Positions 33,933-44,259 of a stretch of 64,000 bases of DNA are shown one piece after another. A program made the position numbers and the translations under genes. Below the pieces are notes generated by a model, which worked only from the letters and a program-made list of their open reading frames with translations, made no database searches and was not told the DNA's origin. The stretch spans positions 130,270,758 to 130,334,757 of the forward strand of contig NC_134536.1 in NCBI RefSeq assembly GCF_050624435.1. Reading direction: 5' to 3'. Numbering within the stretch: position 1 is the first letter of the stretch; every line of letters begins with the position of its first letter. The stretch is from Tenrec ecaudatus (lineage: Eukaryota > Chordata > Mammalia > Afrosoricida > Tenrecidae).

Positions 33933-35128
33933 CCCATAGTTTATCCCCATTTTGCAGAAGCATAAACTGAGACCTAGGGTAGTCCAGAGGCTTGCTCTAA
34001 AGTGCACCCAGCGAGTTGGGATTTGCAGCCTGGCAAACTGACCCAGAGCTCATGCTCTTAGACCATCAGGGGGACAAGTGAGTTTCATGCATCCCCCTGT
34101 TTAACCAACAAGCATGAGTGAGAGTCGAAGGGTGCCAGCACTGTGTCCAGGGAGCCAGAGTGAACCAGCAGACTGGCCTGAAGGAGCTCCTTTGTGGGGG
34201 AGAAGACAAGGGTGGAGAGAGGGAACCACCCCATTCAACAGTGGGTGGGGGGCAGAGAAGGAAAAGTGTGGAGGTCACAGGATGAGGCCTGGGGGAGACT
34301 TTTCAGGAGGCTGGAAACAGAAACAAAGCCAGGGAAGGGGGCGAGGGAGACTGTCACAAAGCAATGGGGAGAGTCAAGAGAGGCCAGGATCAAACCTCCC
34401 ACTGTCACTTGCGGGTCCCGGGGAAGTGGCCTGTGGAGCCCCTGGCTCAGGGCTTGCTCCCACGGGCCCCTCGGAGGCATCCCGCAGGGTGGGGGGCCCA
34501 ATGTGAATAGGCATGGGCATGCCAACCACACATTCAAGCTCTCCCAACAGGAGGGCCCAGGGTGCCCACCCCAGAGTCACGCTTCACCTTCAGGAGGCCA
34601 GACTCGGGGAAGGCGCCTGGGCAGCCTCGGAGGGCTGGATCGCATCTGTTTGGACACGGGATTCCAGAGCCTTGGGCACCTGGAACAAGGCCTAGGAGAT
34701 GCCCTGGGAGCACTCCGGGGACTCCTGGCTCTGTCAGAGGCCCTGGGTGTCCAGGTCGAAGCAACACAATCATGGAAGCCTGAAGAAGAGGTCTCCTTCT
34801 GTGCTCGACCCCACCAGAAGCCTGCGTGGAACAAAGCCTTGTGAGAGACCAGTGTCGGACCCGTGGGGAGTGGGGAGCGATGACGGGTGAGGGTGAGGTG
34901 AGGAAGGGAGGGCCAGGAGCACAGAGCCCTCTTTCAAGACGCTTGGCAATGAAAGCAAATAAAGCCGGAGCTGGAGGGGTCGGTAGGAAAGAGGGAATGT
35001 TGGTGTTTGTGTTTAGAAGGCAGTGGGCAGTAGCCTGCTTTGGATGGAGGGCGATGGGGCTGTGGAAAGAGGAAGAGGTTGGACATCCAGAAAAAAGAAT
35101 AAATGAAGAGAACCTGTGATCAAAGAGG

Positions 35129-35164
<36 letters not shown>

Positions 35165-35612
35165 GAGCGTTCACCAAGAGCACTGTACTCTTGTAAGAAG
35201 TTACCTGTGTATGAGGTCCAACTGGTTCACAGTGACCCCAGAGCAAAGGCATTTAGGGGACGGTCGTAGACAATGGTGGTGGAAGCGTGTGGGTGGTGAT
35301 GGGGACCACGGGGGGAGGGTGGGGGAAGAGTGGGAGCGGCCTTCCTGGATTGTGCACGTCGGCCTGACTGCAGGGTCGACGAGGCATAGTTTCACTCAAA
35401 TGAAATTCGCTTTCTAATGGTCCCTTATCAGCCAGGATGTATGACAGTCATTGTGATAGTTGGGCTGTGTGTCAGCGTGACTGGGCCAGGATGCACGATA
35501 ATTAGGCTGTTGAGGCCTCTCCCACGAAGTGATCTAGGTAATGTCAGCAACTCCATGATGGGTTTGTTGTGAGCAGTCCAGCAGTTGTGGGGTGTGGCTT
35601 ACTTCATACATA
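33933..35612. other. Intergenic unique-looking block with GT tract
   Basis: No repeat or exon recognised apart from a (GT)16 tract at 35131-35162. Some plus-strand frames are open for up to about 216 codons (34,194-34,844), but their composition is that of non-coding GC-rich DNA. Confidence 0.45.
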
Positions 35613-37534
35613 GGAGGGGTACCCAAAAAAGCCTGGAAAAAAATTCCACTGGGTAGAGCTTTCATACAATGCACCCCACCCCCTCAACCCCGCTAGGTGA
35701 GCATCCGGCAACTTGCTCTGAGTTAGTGCACCCAGTGGCTTCGCCTGGGAAGGTACTCGCTGGTCACAGTGAATTTTTTAGTAAAAGCAGTTTCGCTGGA
35801 ACCTAGGTGTTTTTTGTGTGGGTTTTTTTTTTTTTTTTTTTTGTGATGGCTGATTAAAGAGAATAGTGTGGGACTGTGAAATTTTGTTTTCTGCTTGGGA
35901 AAAATAGCACCGAAATTGTTGTGATGTTGAACACAGCTTCCAAGGACAGCACTATGGGAAAAACTCAAGTGTGTGTGTGGTTTTCTCATTTCAAAAAAGG
36001 CGAAATGTCATAATGACAAACCTCACGCTGGATATCCATCAACTTCTCAAATGGATGAAAGTGTCGACAGATTTGCGCACTTGTGCTCAGAGACAGACGA
36101 TGGACCATTGAAGGGATGGGGAGGTTATCTGGACCATCTTGGAACTTGCTTCAGTGAATTTTAATGGAGGATCTGGGAATGAGAAGCGCCTCTGCAAAAT
36201 CTATGCCGTGGGTTCTGACTGACCAGGAAAAAGAGTATTGCTTGGAGACATGCTGGGCTTTGAAAGAACATCTCTGAAGTGACCCAGGCATTTTCCCCAA
36301 GGTCATTCTGGGTGACGAGACATGGTGCTATTCTTAGAGGGACCCTGAGAACAAACATCAATCCAGCCAGTAGAAGATTCCATCATCACCTCTCCCGTCA
36401 AAATCTCGTGAAGTGAAATCAAAGAGCAAGACGATGCTCATTTGTTTTTTGATATGAGGGGGACAGTCCACTTGGAGTTCGTTCCACCAGGTCAGACTGT
36501 TAATCAAACTTTCTGTTTAGAGGCTCTGGAACAGCCTGCCACACGAAAAGCCTGACTTGTGGCAGACATGGGACTGGTTCTGCCACCGTGACAATGTACT
36601 TCTTCACGCAGCCAGTTCGGGGCAAAAAACAGCATGCCTCTCTTGCCCCACACACCTGACTCACCTGACCTGGCTCTGTGGGAATTCTTTTTGCTTCCAC
36701 GAATGAAGAGGGACATGAAAGGACAGCTAGGGAAGTGCTGTCAGCCATCCAAACAGATGAGTTTAAAAAATGTTTCCAAGAATGGAATCATATCCCCTCA
36801 TAGAGGGGTTTAGGAGAGGAGATGGGTCAGTCAGGGTGCGAGGTAGTACCGATGAAGAACACAGCTTTCCCCCGGATCCTGGATGCTTCCTCCCCCCAAC
36901 TACCATGATCTGAATTCTACCTTGCAGGGCTGGATAGGACAGAGGCTGTACACTGGTGCATATGAGGGTTGGAGGTACAGGGAATCCAGGGTGGATGATA
37001 CCTTCAGGACCAAGGGTGTGAGGGGCGATGCTGGGAGAGTGGAGGGTGAGTGGGTTGGAAAGGGGGAACTGATTACAAGGATCCACATGTGACCTCCTCC
37101 CTGGGAGAGGGACAGCAGAGAAGGGGGGAAGGGAGACTCCGGATAGGGCAAGATATGACAAAATAACAATCTATAAATTATCAAGGGCTCATGAGGGAGG
37201 GGGAGCGGGGAGGGAGGGGGAAAAAAAAGAGGACCTGATGCAAAGGGCGTAAGTGGAGAGCAAATGCTTTGAAAATGATTAGGGCAAAGAACGTAGGATG
37301 TGCTTTATACAATTGATGTATGCATATGTATGGATTGTGATAAGAGTTGTATGAGCCCCTAATAAAATGTAAAAAAAATTTACCCATCTAAAAAAAAAGA
37401 ATGGAATCATAGATTTAACGATGTATTAAGTGTAATGGTGAGTACTTTGAAGGTGATAAGGGTTGTTTTGTAAAAAAAATTTAGGTACATAGCTTTTTGG
37501 GGGGAAAATCTGTTTTTTGGTGGGGGAGTACTCC
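35613..37534 (+). mobile_element. Mariner-type DNA transposon, dead, split by LINE-1
   Basis: Removing the nested insertion (36,793-37,396) leaves about 1.3 kb, the standard mariner length. It starts GGAGGGGTACCC with A-rich sequence, preceded by TA, and ends in a rough inverted copy near 37,534. Translated pieces in shifting frames show mariner transposase landmarks: a KTQV..W.SRFKKGE segment near 35,960-36,005, ILGDETW near 36,304 and a downstream RDNVLLHAASS segment like the catalytic HDNAPAH motif near 36,588-36,620. Stops and frameshifts abound. The element encodes no working transposase. Confidence 0.82.
36793..37396 (+). mobile_element. LINE-1 3' end (about 600 bp) inserted in the mariner
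   Basis: Flanked by a perfect 15-bp target-site duplication AAGAATGGAATCATA at 36,778-36,792 and 37,397-37,411. It carries the L1 tail 'taaattatcaagggctcatg', 'tggattgtgataagagttgt' and AATAAA, then a poly(A) run. It is a 5'-truncated copy of the family with other tails at 23.5 and 46.9 kb. Confidence 0.92.
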
Positions 37535-37649
37535 ATGTAAGTAGATGCTGTTGGGGAGCTAGCTCCCTTCTTAGTGGTCTGGATCCAGTATTTAGTGCGT
37601 GGACTTCTGGTTCATAGAACTTGGTCAATGGCAGGACATTGCTGCCCCC

Positions 37650-37905
37650 GGGAGCCATCGGACTCTTCCACCTGACCTGCCGCCTTGCAGTCCTCTGCCA
37701 TGGGCTTCCTGCGTCTTCTCCTTTCCTGGGTCATCAGCCCCAACAGCTGTGCAAGTCAGGTAACGACTCCACCTCAACATCCTAACGAGCTCGAATGGGA
37801 CTGAGCTTACCCCTCCAACAACAGTGTGCACCGGGCCAGGAAGTGTTGGACACAGGGTCGCTATGAGTCGGAACCGACTTGATCTCACCTAACAACAACT
37901 TGTGT
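37650..37905 (+). repeat. RTE-mobilised short element (RTE 3' end)
   Basis: It ends 'ctatgagtcggaaccgactt' then 'gatctcacctaacaacaact', the RTE LINE 3' terminus. Its 5' part ('cagtcctctgccatgggctt') is not RTE sequence. It resembles a non-autonomous element that borrowed the RTE tail. Confidence 0.6.
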
Positions 37906-37920
37906 GAGCCTTGCTTTCCT

Positions 37921-37924
<4 letters not shown>

Positions 37925-37990
<66 letters not shown>
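37925..37990. repeat. (CT)33 microsatellite
   Basis: An uninterrupted 66-nt CT tract, the longest perfect dinucleotide run in the window. It begins 20 bp after the RTE-tailed element. Confidence 0.97.
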
Positions 37991-37995
<5 letters not shown>

Positions 37996-38970
37996 AAGCA
38001 TCACTAGCTTTGCTTCTCTAGACAGCCCAGCCCTGCTATTTATCCCTCTTTTGTGAAGATGGGGGGTGGGGTGGGTATTGAAGGAGCCCTAGTTGGGTGG
38101 TCTCGCTCACCCCTGAGAGATGAGCTCACAGGTTTTAAACACTCACTTCTGGTGTGCTGGGCACAGTTTGGGTGCTCAACATGCAGCATCTTACCCATTT
38201 CTCAGCACCAACCTTGAGGTCGGTAGGGCAGTGAAGCCTGCAAGAACCAGAACTCCACGCATCTGCCTGGGTTTCCTGGGGCTCGCAAGTTTCCCCCCTT
38301 CGACAGGGGTGCACTCTTGTCATTCTCATATTGCTTGTTTTAGTGAGAAATAGGTATGTTTCCTTCTCGGACCGGTTTCCACCGCACACAGGCTCTGGCT
38401 TTTGCAGGTGTTGCCGTGCTGTGCGGCGTCCTGTAGGCAGTAGTGAAAACCGACCGTGGAGAGGATTCGTAAATGGCCAGTCACATATTTAGTTCATGTT
38501 GCTCTTAAATCTAGACCGAAGGGGTGTCTGACCTGAGACCTGCCTGTTGAAGGCCCAGCACATCACAACCACTTGAAAAATAAATTTATTTTTAAAAAGA
38601 AGGTCCTGCTTCTTGCTGGAGTAAAGTAATTGGCACTGACTTTTCCTTCTTGCCTTTAGAAATCTAGGACTTCAGACAGATGTCTGAAACAAACGATTGC
38701 ACAACAAGGGTTTACACATGTCCCTGCGATCCCCAGGACAGGGAAACGAATGAACTGAGTCCTACAATTGCTCCAGCTTAGTGCCTCCGGCACTTTGCAG
38801 GCTCTGGTGCAGGGAGTGGGAAGCCAGAGCTTTGATGTCCAGCAAGAGTTCAGGGAGACAAAGGCAGCTGGAATTTTCACGACTGGGAACCAGAGAAGAG
38901 GAAGCTTCACAAAGCTACAGAAATCTGCAGAGGTGGTTCCTCAAGTCTTTGGTTGGATACTGACTTGCAG
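37991..38970. other. Intergenic, nothing recognised
   Basis: About 1 kb without a repeat or exon that I can identify. Confidence 0.4.
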
Positions 38971-39525
38971 TTGTGCTAGACAGGGCTCTCTAGAGAAACA
39001 AAACCAGAATGCTAATAATTATATATATATTTATATCGATAGATAGATAACATAAGAAATAAATAGTTAATTAAATTATAAAGCAGTACAAATGGCTCAG
39101 TGCAACTCACTCCCTTAGACAGCTGTGAGACACTGTCAGTCCTTCAAGTCCCAAGTGCCGCTGGGAAGAGCAATCAGGCTATCCGGGCACAGGCAGCAAA
39201 CAGGAAGGTAGTTCACCAACAGTCAGCCAGATGACAGGGTCCGACAGTCCCTGGCTCAAGAGATGTGAATTCCAGTGGTGTGGCGAAGCAGAAGGAACCT
39301 CAAATCACAGCGACACAGTCCACGGGTTAGGTGTCCTACAGGTAGTGCAGCTTGCAAACTGAGGCACAGAACAAGCAAGGCAGCCACACACTGATCCGAT
39401 GAGCAAAGAGCAAGAGACAAGAGAGGGGAGGCTCGCCGAGCCATTTATCTCTCCGCCCTTCAATTAATCCCACATGTGTTCATCGGCCAGGTTGACACAA
39501 TAAACGCTAACTATCTCAGCAGGTG
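38971..39525. repeat. Interspersed repeat 'X', copy 3
   Basis: Starts 'gttgtgctagacagggctct', then 'ctagagaaacaaaacc'; has an AT/GATA tract at about 39,018-39,050; ends 'gttcatcggccaggttgaca', then 'caataaacgctaac', nearly the same end as copy 1. Confidence 0.65.
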
Positions 39526-39689
39526 TGTGAAAGGAAAGGGGCGGTAAAGAGCCACCCAGGACAGTAGGGAGAGCAGTGCCCGGAGCTCACACAGAGCGGG
39601 GCTAGTCCTCGTTCCCATCGGCTTGTGTGGGCAAACCTCACCATGTAGGAGGTGCTGGGTACAGTTCTCAGATGGATATTGCCTTCTTG

Positions 39690-40236
39690 AAGGTCTCCAC
39701 GAACCTGAGACTCACAGCGACCAGAGTCCCCAATCAACGCGCCTGGAAGCAGCAGGTGAAGACATCAGACGAAGCGTTCCACGGGGTGAATCTGCTGCAC
39801 ACGACCTCTTGAAAGTGTTGAAGAGCCAAGAGGCCGCCTTAGGACTGAGGGGCGCCTGACTCAGACCCAAGAAGCATCAATACCTTTGACGAATGGTGTG
39901 GAAGGGGAGCGTTGGAAGTTCCACAGCCTGCCAGAAGAACCCACAAACCCATCTTGGGAGAAGTACAGCCGGGGGCTCCGTAGAGGCGAGGAGGGCGAGA
40001 TTTCATCTCACGTGCCTTGAACACGCTGTCAGGAGAGCCCAGTCCCTGGAGGAGGGTCCGTGAAAGCAGTGACCTTCCTGGAGATGCACGCACACGACGG
40101 GCTGAGACATTGCAACCCCTGTGAGGGTGACTCAGGAGCAGGCGCTGCTTCAGTCTGCCACGCGTGGGGTCCCTGCTCTGAGTCAGAGGCAACTCGACTC
40201 CATGGTGCTCAACAGCAAGAGGACTTCTGTGTCTGC
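39690..40236 (+). mobile_element. RTE LINE fragment, plus strand
   Basis: 'tcttgaaagtgttgaagagc' with 'caagaggccgccttaggact', 'tcttgggagaagtacagccg', 'cagtccctggaggagggtcc' and 'gagtcagaggcaactcgact' follow the sense RTE 3' half with internal deletions. Confidence 0.7.
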
Positions 40237-40430
40237 CCTGTTGTTGTTGTGAGCTGCCCTGAAACTGGCCCCCTGCGCAACAGAGCGAAACGCTTCTTGG
40301 TCCTGCTTCACCCTCGCCATCCCAGGGTGTGGTCCGCTATGCCCGTCAGTCTCCCCAAGGGGCTCCCTCCCTCTTGTTGGTGCTCAAACGCGATGTCGCC
40401 ACCCATACTTCACCTCTCCAGTGCCAAAGT
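40237..40430 (-). mobile_element. RTE LINE 3' end, minus strand, tail-to-tail with the previous copy
   Basis: Begins with the antisense RTE tail 'ttgttgttgtgagctgccct', then 'cgcaacagagcgaaacgctt' and 'cttggtcctgcttcaccctc', mirroring the preceding sense copy. A GT tract at 40,441-40,465 follows. Confidence 0.6.
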
Positions 40431-40504
40431 GAGCAAATAAGTGTGTGTGTGTGTGTGTGTGTGTGCCACAACGTTTTCATTGACTAATAATTCTGGGAAG
40501 TAGC

Positions 40505-40640
40505 TTGCGGGGCCTTCCTGGTCTGTTTGGGTCAGGAACCGGTCTCCCAAGGGTGGTCCTGCTGGTATTTGAAATACCAGTGGCATAGCTTCCAGCTTCT
40601 TGACAACACACAACATGAGTAGCGGATAGCTGGGTGGTTT
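40505..40640 (-). repeat. RTE 5'-region-like fragment
   Basis: 'ctgctggtatttgaaatacc' with 'agtggcatagcttccagctt' and 'cttgacaacacac' matches the RTE 5'-region fragment also seen near 32.35 kb. Confidence 0.45.
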
Positions 40641-40689
40641 CGAGCCTAACCATCTTACAAACAAGCCTCCAAAGCATGAACAGATTCCA

Positions 40690-40930
40690 GGTAGATTAAT
40701 TGTGAACAGAAAAAAAATTCCAACACTATTTGAAGGAATACCAAACCCGGCACTGAAAGATATATCATTCGTGCTGTTTAGTATCCACTCCAGCTACAGG
40801 CCAATCAATGTCCCTCATGACCAGAGCTGCAAAGTTTAATAGTAATAATACTGACAATCAAATCCAACAGCATACAAGGATAAAACATTGTGACCAAGTG
40901 GCTTATCCCAGCAAAGAAAGGTTTTGTATC
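40690..40930 (+). mobile_element. LINE-1 ORF2 fragment (reverse-transcriptase region)
   Basis: A plus-strand frame reads QIQQHTRIKHCDQVAYPS, clearly resembling the L1 reverse-transcriptase segment around 'RIQQ..K..HHDQVGFIPG'. The match fades within about 40 codons and the open frame continues into unrelated sequence. Confidence 0.7.
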
Positions 40931-41408
40931 TGTGAGTCAGACGGATTTGGTGGCAGTGGGCAGCGGTACGTCAGATTGCATAGTATGACATTCAGTATTC
41001 TGCTTTCTCTAGAGTTAAGCTTTGTTTTCATTTGCTTAGTGGTCTTTGGTTTGGGGTCTGTCTTCCGTGTGTATTCTCATCTGATACGAACATTGGGAGC
41101 GAGAGGTCTGTAGGGTTCATCTGGATAACAGGCTATGATCCCATTTTGAGATTCTTAACTGAATTCCATCAGCAAAGGTTCTTTTCCCAAATAAAGTCCC
41201 ATTCACATGCCCCCATTAGACGCCTTTTTGGAGGGGTCGCTACAGTGAGTGAGCTAAACCTGGGATTCTGCTTGTCCCCGGATGTTGTCCTGAGGGATGG
41301 GAGGGGCGTGAAGGAAGACTCCTTCAGTTCCCTACTGTTTCCTCAAGTATGTAGAGCAGGGTGCCATTGCGGAGCTCACACTGGAATTGGACTGTGTACA
41401 GAATTGAC

Positions 41409-42072
41409 TGGTGTGTTCGGAAGAGCTCTCTAGAGCATCAAAATCAGGACCCTTATGATTCTATAGGTTTATAGGATAGTATGGGTTTATACAGCGAGAC
41501 GAATATAACAGCTAATGAGTCCACACAGCAGTACAGAGGGCTCAGTTCAACTCACTTTCGTGGAACTGTTAATATCCTGGAAGTCCCTCAACTCACGTGG
41601 GCTGCTGGGTCCAAGGTCAAGGAAGCAGACCGTGGAGTCTTCCCTCAGGCAAGCCAGGCAGAGTGTACCCGCAGGCAGCAGACCACAGGGTGGGCAGCAA
41701 CAGTCAGTAGCATGGGAGCGTATTGAGGCAGGCCCTGATGGAATCTGGAACACAAGCAATGCACGCCAGCAGGATCCACCAGCCTCAAGCTCAAGCAATG
41801 TACGCACCTGCAGTAAAGTGAAGCAGGTCTCAAAGAAGCCTCAAGCTCTAGCCACACGATCCACAGGTTGGCTTGGCCCACAGGTAGCATAGCACACAGG
41901 TTGAGGCAGAGAACTAGCGAAAGCAGCAGCATACTAGTGCGATCACCAGGGAGCAAGAGAGATGGGATGCTGGCTGTCTTTATTTCGGTCATCCTCCAAT
42001 CAAGCAGCGACCTGATCAAACTCTGCCCACGTGTTCCCATTGGCCTAGTTGGCACAACAAACCCACCACAAC
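41409..42072. repeat. Interspersed repeat 'X', copy 4
   Basis: Starts 'tggtgtgttcggaagagctc', then 'tctagagcatcaaaatc'; ends 'ggcctagttggcacaacaaa'. It shares the 'cagttcaactcac' segment with copy 3. It is longer and more divergent, possibly containing further insertions. Confidence 0.55.
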
Positions 42073-42719
42073 TGGCTGGCGACGCCTCCAAGTGTCCTGT
42101 CCCAGGAGTGTGCTAACAGGCAGGCAGCATGCCTCTGGATGTCCGGGAAGAGAAGTTTCCTGAGCGAAGGCAGAGCTGGGTGGGATGACATGCGGACCGG
42201 GGAGGGGTGGTGGAGGCTGTGGGGGGTGCAAGAAAAAGCTGGGTTCCATAGTTCTCAAAACTCACAGCAACTAAAGGGATCGGAAGGAAAAAATAGTTCT
42301 ACCTAATATTCATGAGCTTGGTGTTTTGGAAGGAAGGGTGAAGCAGGGGCCATTTCCCTGCCCCTTTGGTCTGTTTTGCTGACAGCAGAGGTGGTGGCGA
42401 CAGGCGGTTTCGCTGTGGCAGCATTTTAGGTCCGTTCAGTTGTTTCCTGGATGCGGAGAGCCAGGTTTGGAGGGAACGGTAGCAGCTTCCTGATTCCTGG
42501 ATCCCAGACGTGTGGATGTGTTGTTGAACTCTCTTAACTCCAGCAGGGCCTCGGAGCTCCGAGAAGGGCCCCAATGGGACCAGATAGCCACCTACTTGTT
42601 TATTAAAAAAATTATTTATTTTTGTCATTGTTGAGAACACCCACAGCAGGACATACGCAAGTTCAGTAATTTCTACATGCAAAACTCACTGCCGTTCAGT
42701 GAGGTCGGTGACAAGGAAT
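42073..42719. other. Intergenic with a short L1M-like piece
   Basis: At about 42,600-42,715 'ttgtcattgttgagaacacc' and 'aagttcagtaatttctacat' resemble an antisense ancient L1 3' UTR. The rest is unassigned. Confidence 0.4.
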
Positions 42720-43088
42720 AAGGACGACTGGAGAAGAATCGATGCGTTTGAGGCAGAAGAATGGTGACAACACGAGGCTGCTTAGAAGGACAGACCAGTT
42801 TGTGTTGGAAGAAAAATGGCCAGAGGATTGACCCTTGCAGGCAGCGATGGCAAGACTTCCCCTTACTTACAAGAGAGGCCAGTCTCTGGAAAAGGACATC
42901 TTGTTTGGGTACGTGGAGGAGCAGAGTGCAAGGGGAAGGCCTTCGACCAGATGGACTGACACAGTGGCCGCAGCAATGGGCTCAGGCACAGGGACAGTGG
43001 TGAAGATGGCACGGGAGCGGACAGTGTTTTGTTCTGCTGCGCGTGGGGTCACTAGGGGTCAGAACCGACTCGGTGGCACCTGACAACA
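42720..43088 (+). mobile_element. RTE LINE 3' end, plus strand
   Basis: 'ccagtctctggaaaaggaca', 'gaccagatggactgacacag', 'tggccgcagcaatgggctca' and the terminus 'ggtcagaaccgactcggtgg' with 'cacctgacaacaa' make this a clear RTE 3' copy. Confidence 0.85.
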
Positions 43089-43279
43089 ATTCAGGGCCAT
43101 TCATTACCCCGACTTGAGGGACAGGCCTCTCTTGCTTGTAAACTCTCCTGCTCTGGAGGACTCACAGGCGATTTGTCAGGTGCGTCTTGGGAAACCATGA
43201 CCAGGCGGGCACGAGTTACAGCCACAGCTAACAAGAGGCCCTTGGCGGCAACACTGTAGCGGGGTATGAAGAAGGGGCC

Positions 43280-43808
43280 CATTGAGGAAGCAGGTCAAAG
43301 ACAAGCCAAGGGGAAAGCATTCAAACTGACAACTTCAAAGAAAAGACAAGAACAAACAGAAAAAAGGACTTAAAGGAAGATGTGAATGGGTTCATGGAAT
43401 ACCAAAGGCAGCGCTCCCAGGTGGCTCGCATGGTTTCAAGAGAGCAGCCTTTGGCCCAGAAGTCAGGGAAGACATTGCACTTGCTTTGAAAAAACAAAAG
43501 ACAGTTGGAAGGAAGGAAGAAGATTAAAAGGACAAGCAGCGAAGACAAATGCAATAGTCTGTTTCCATTGGAGACAACCAGCACGGGGTTGCAGACTGCC
43601 TGGCCCCCCTTGGCACTCAGGTTCCCGCCGCAAGTCCACAGAGCATGAAATAACCAAGTGCAAGGCTAAAGTGGACATAGGTCTTGGTCAATTTCCTTCT
43701 GCAAAATGTTTCATGTGTGGGGAGATGGGGCGCCTGTCCAGATCTTGTCCTGAGAACCCCAAGGATTCGGTGCTGATGGAGGTGGCTGCAGACTTTGTGT
43801 CTCCGTGC
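43280..43808 (+). pseudogene. ZCCHC9: Processed pseudogene of ZCCHC9 (zinc-knuckle protein)
   Basis: An intronless run matches ZCCHC9, a nucleolar CCHC zinc-knuckle protein, as I remember it. Landmarks in order are EDVNGFMEY near 43,377, EGRRLKGQAAK near 43,515, TEHEITKCKAKVD near 43,636, AKCFMCGEMGRLSRSCPENP near 43,702, then 'ctgatggaggtggctgcaga' in a shifted frame. At least two frame changes separate the pieces. One knuckle has Cys replaced by Trp (VCFHWRQ) and another has its zinc-binding His replaced by Arg. Several exons' worth of sequence are joined without introns, so this is a retrocopy. The 3' part of the coding region and any poly(A) are not visible. There is no evidence of function. 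Confidence 0.85.
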
Positions 43809-43927
43809 CACACCATCAGACTGCCCAGAAATGTTTTTATTATTATGACTACATGTTATTTGCTGCTATGCCACGTCATATATTATTATTTTAAGTGCTT
43901 ATTGCTTAGCGTTCTTTGTAAACTCAA

Positions 43928-44050
43928 AACCAAAGTCACAGACATGGAGTGATTTCTGACCCATAGTGACCCTCTTGGTTGGGGCAGAACTGCCTTAGAG
44001 TGACTGGTAGTTTTGAACTGCATACCTTGCACTTATTAGTCATTCAACCC
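43928..44050 (-). repeat. AfroSINE, minus strand, internally deleted
   Basis: Plus strand 'tctgacccatagtgaccctc', 'ggggcagaactgccttagag' and 'tggtagttttgaactgcata' give a shortened antisense AfroSINE. A similarly deleted copy is at 47,568. Confidence 0.65.
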
Positions 44051-44259
44051 CCCAATTTTCCTAACAGCGTATGTATCACAGTATCAAATTTTAGGTAGTT
44101 TGTGTATCTCACCTTCTTGGAGAAATCTCTCCCGAAGCCCTTTGATTTCTCCCGTCAGATACGATTTCCTTCTGCTCCTGCTATGAGACCCCCTTCACCT
44201 ACCTCTTATGCTGGGTGCTCTGCTTTCTTTTACAAGTATCGGTGGAACACCCTCTTGTT

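Noticed and set aside
34194-34844. 216-codon plus-strand open frame in intergenic DNA
   Set aside because: No recognisable protein features and overlapping open frames on both strands; composition is that of GC-rich noncoding sequence.
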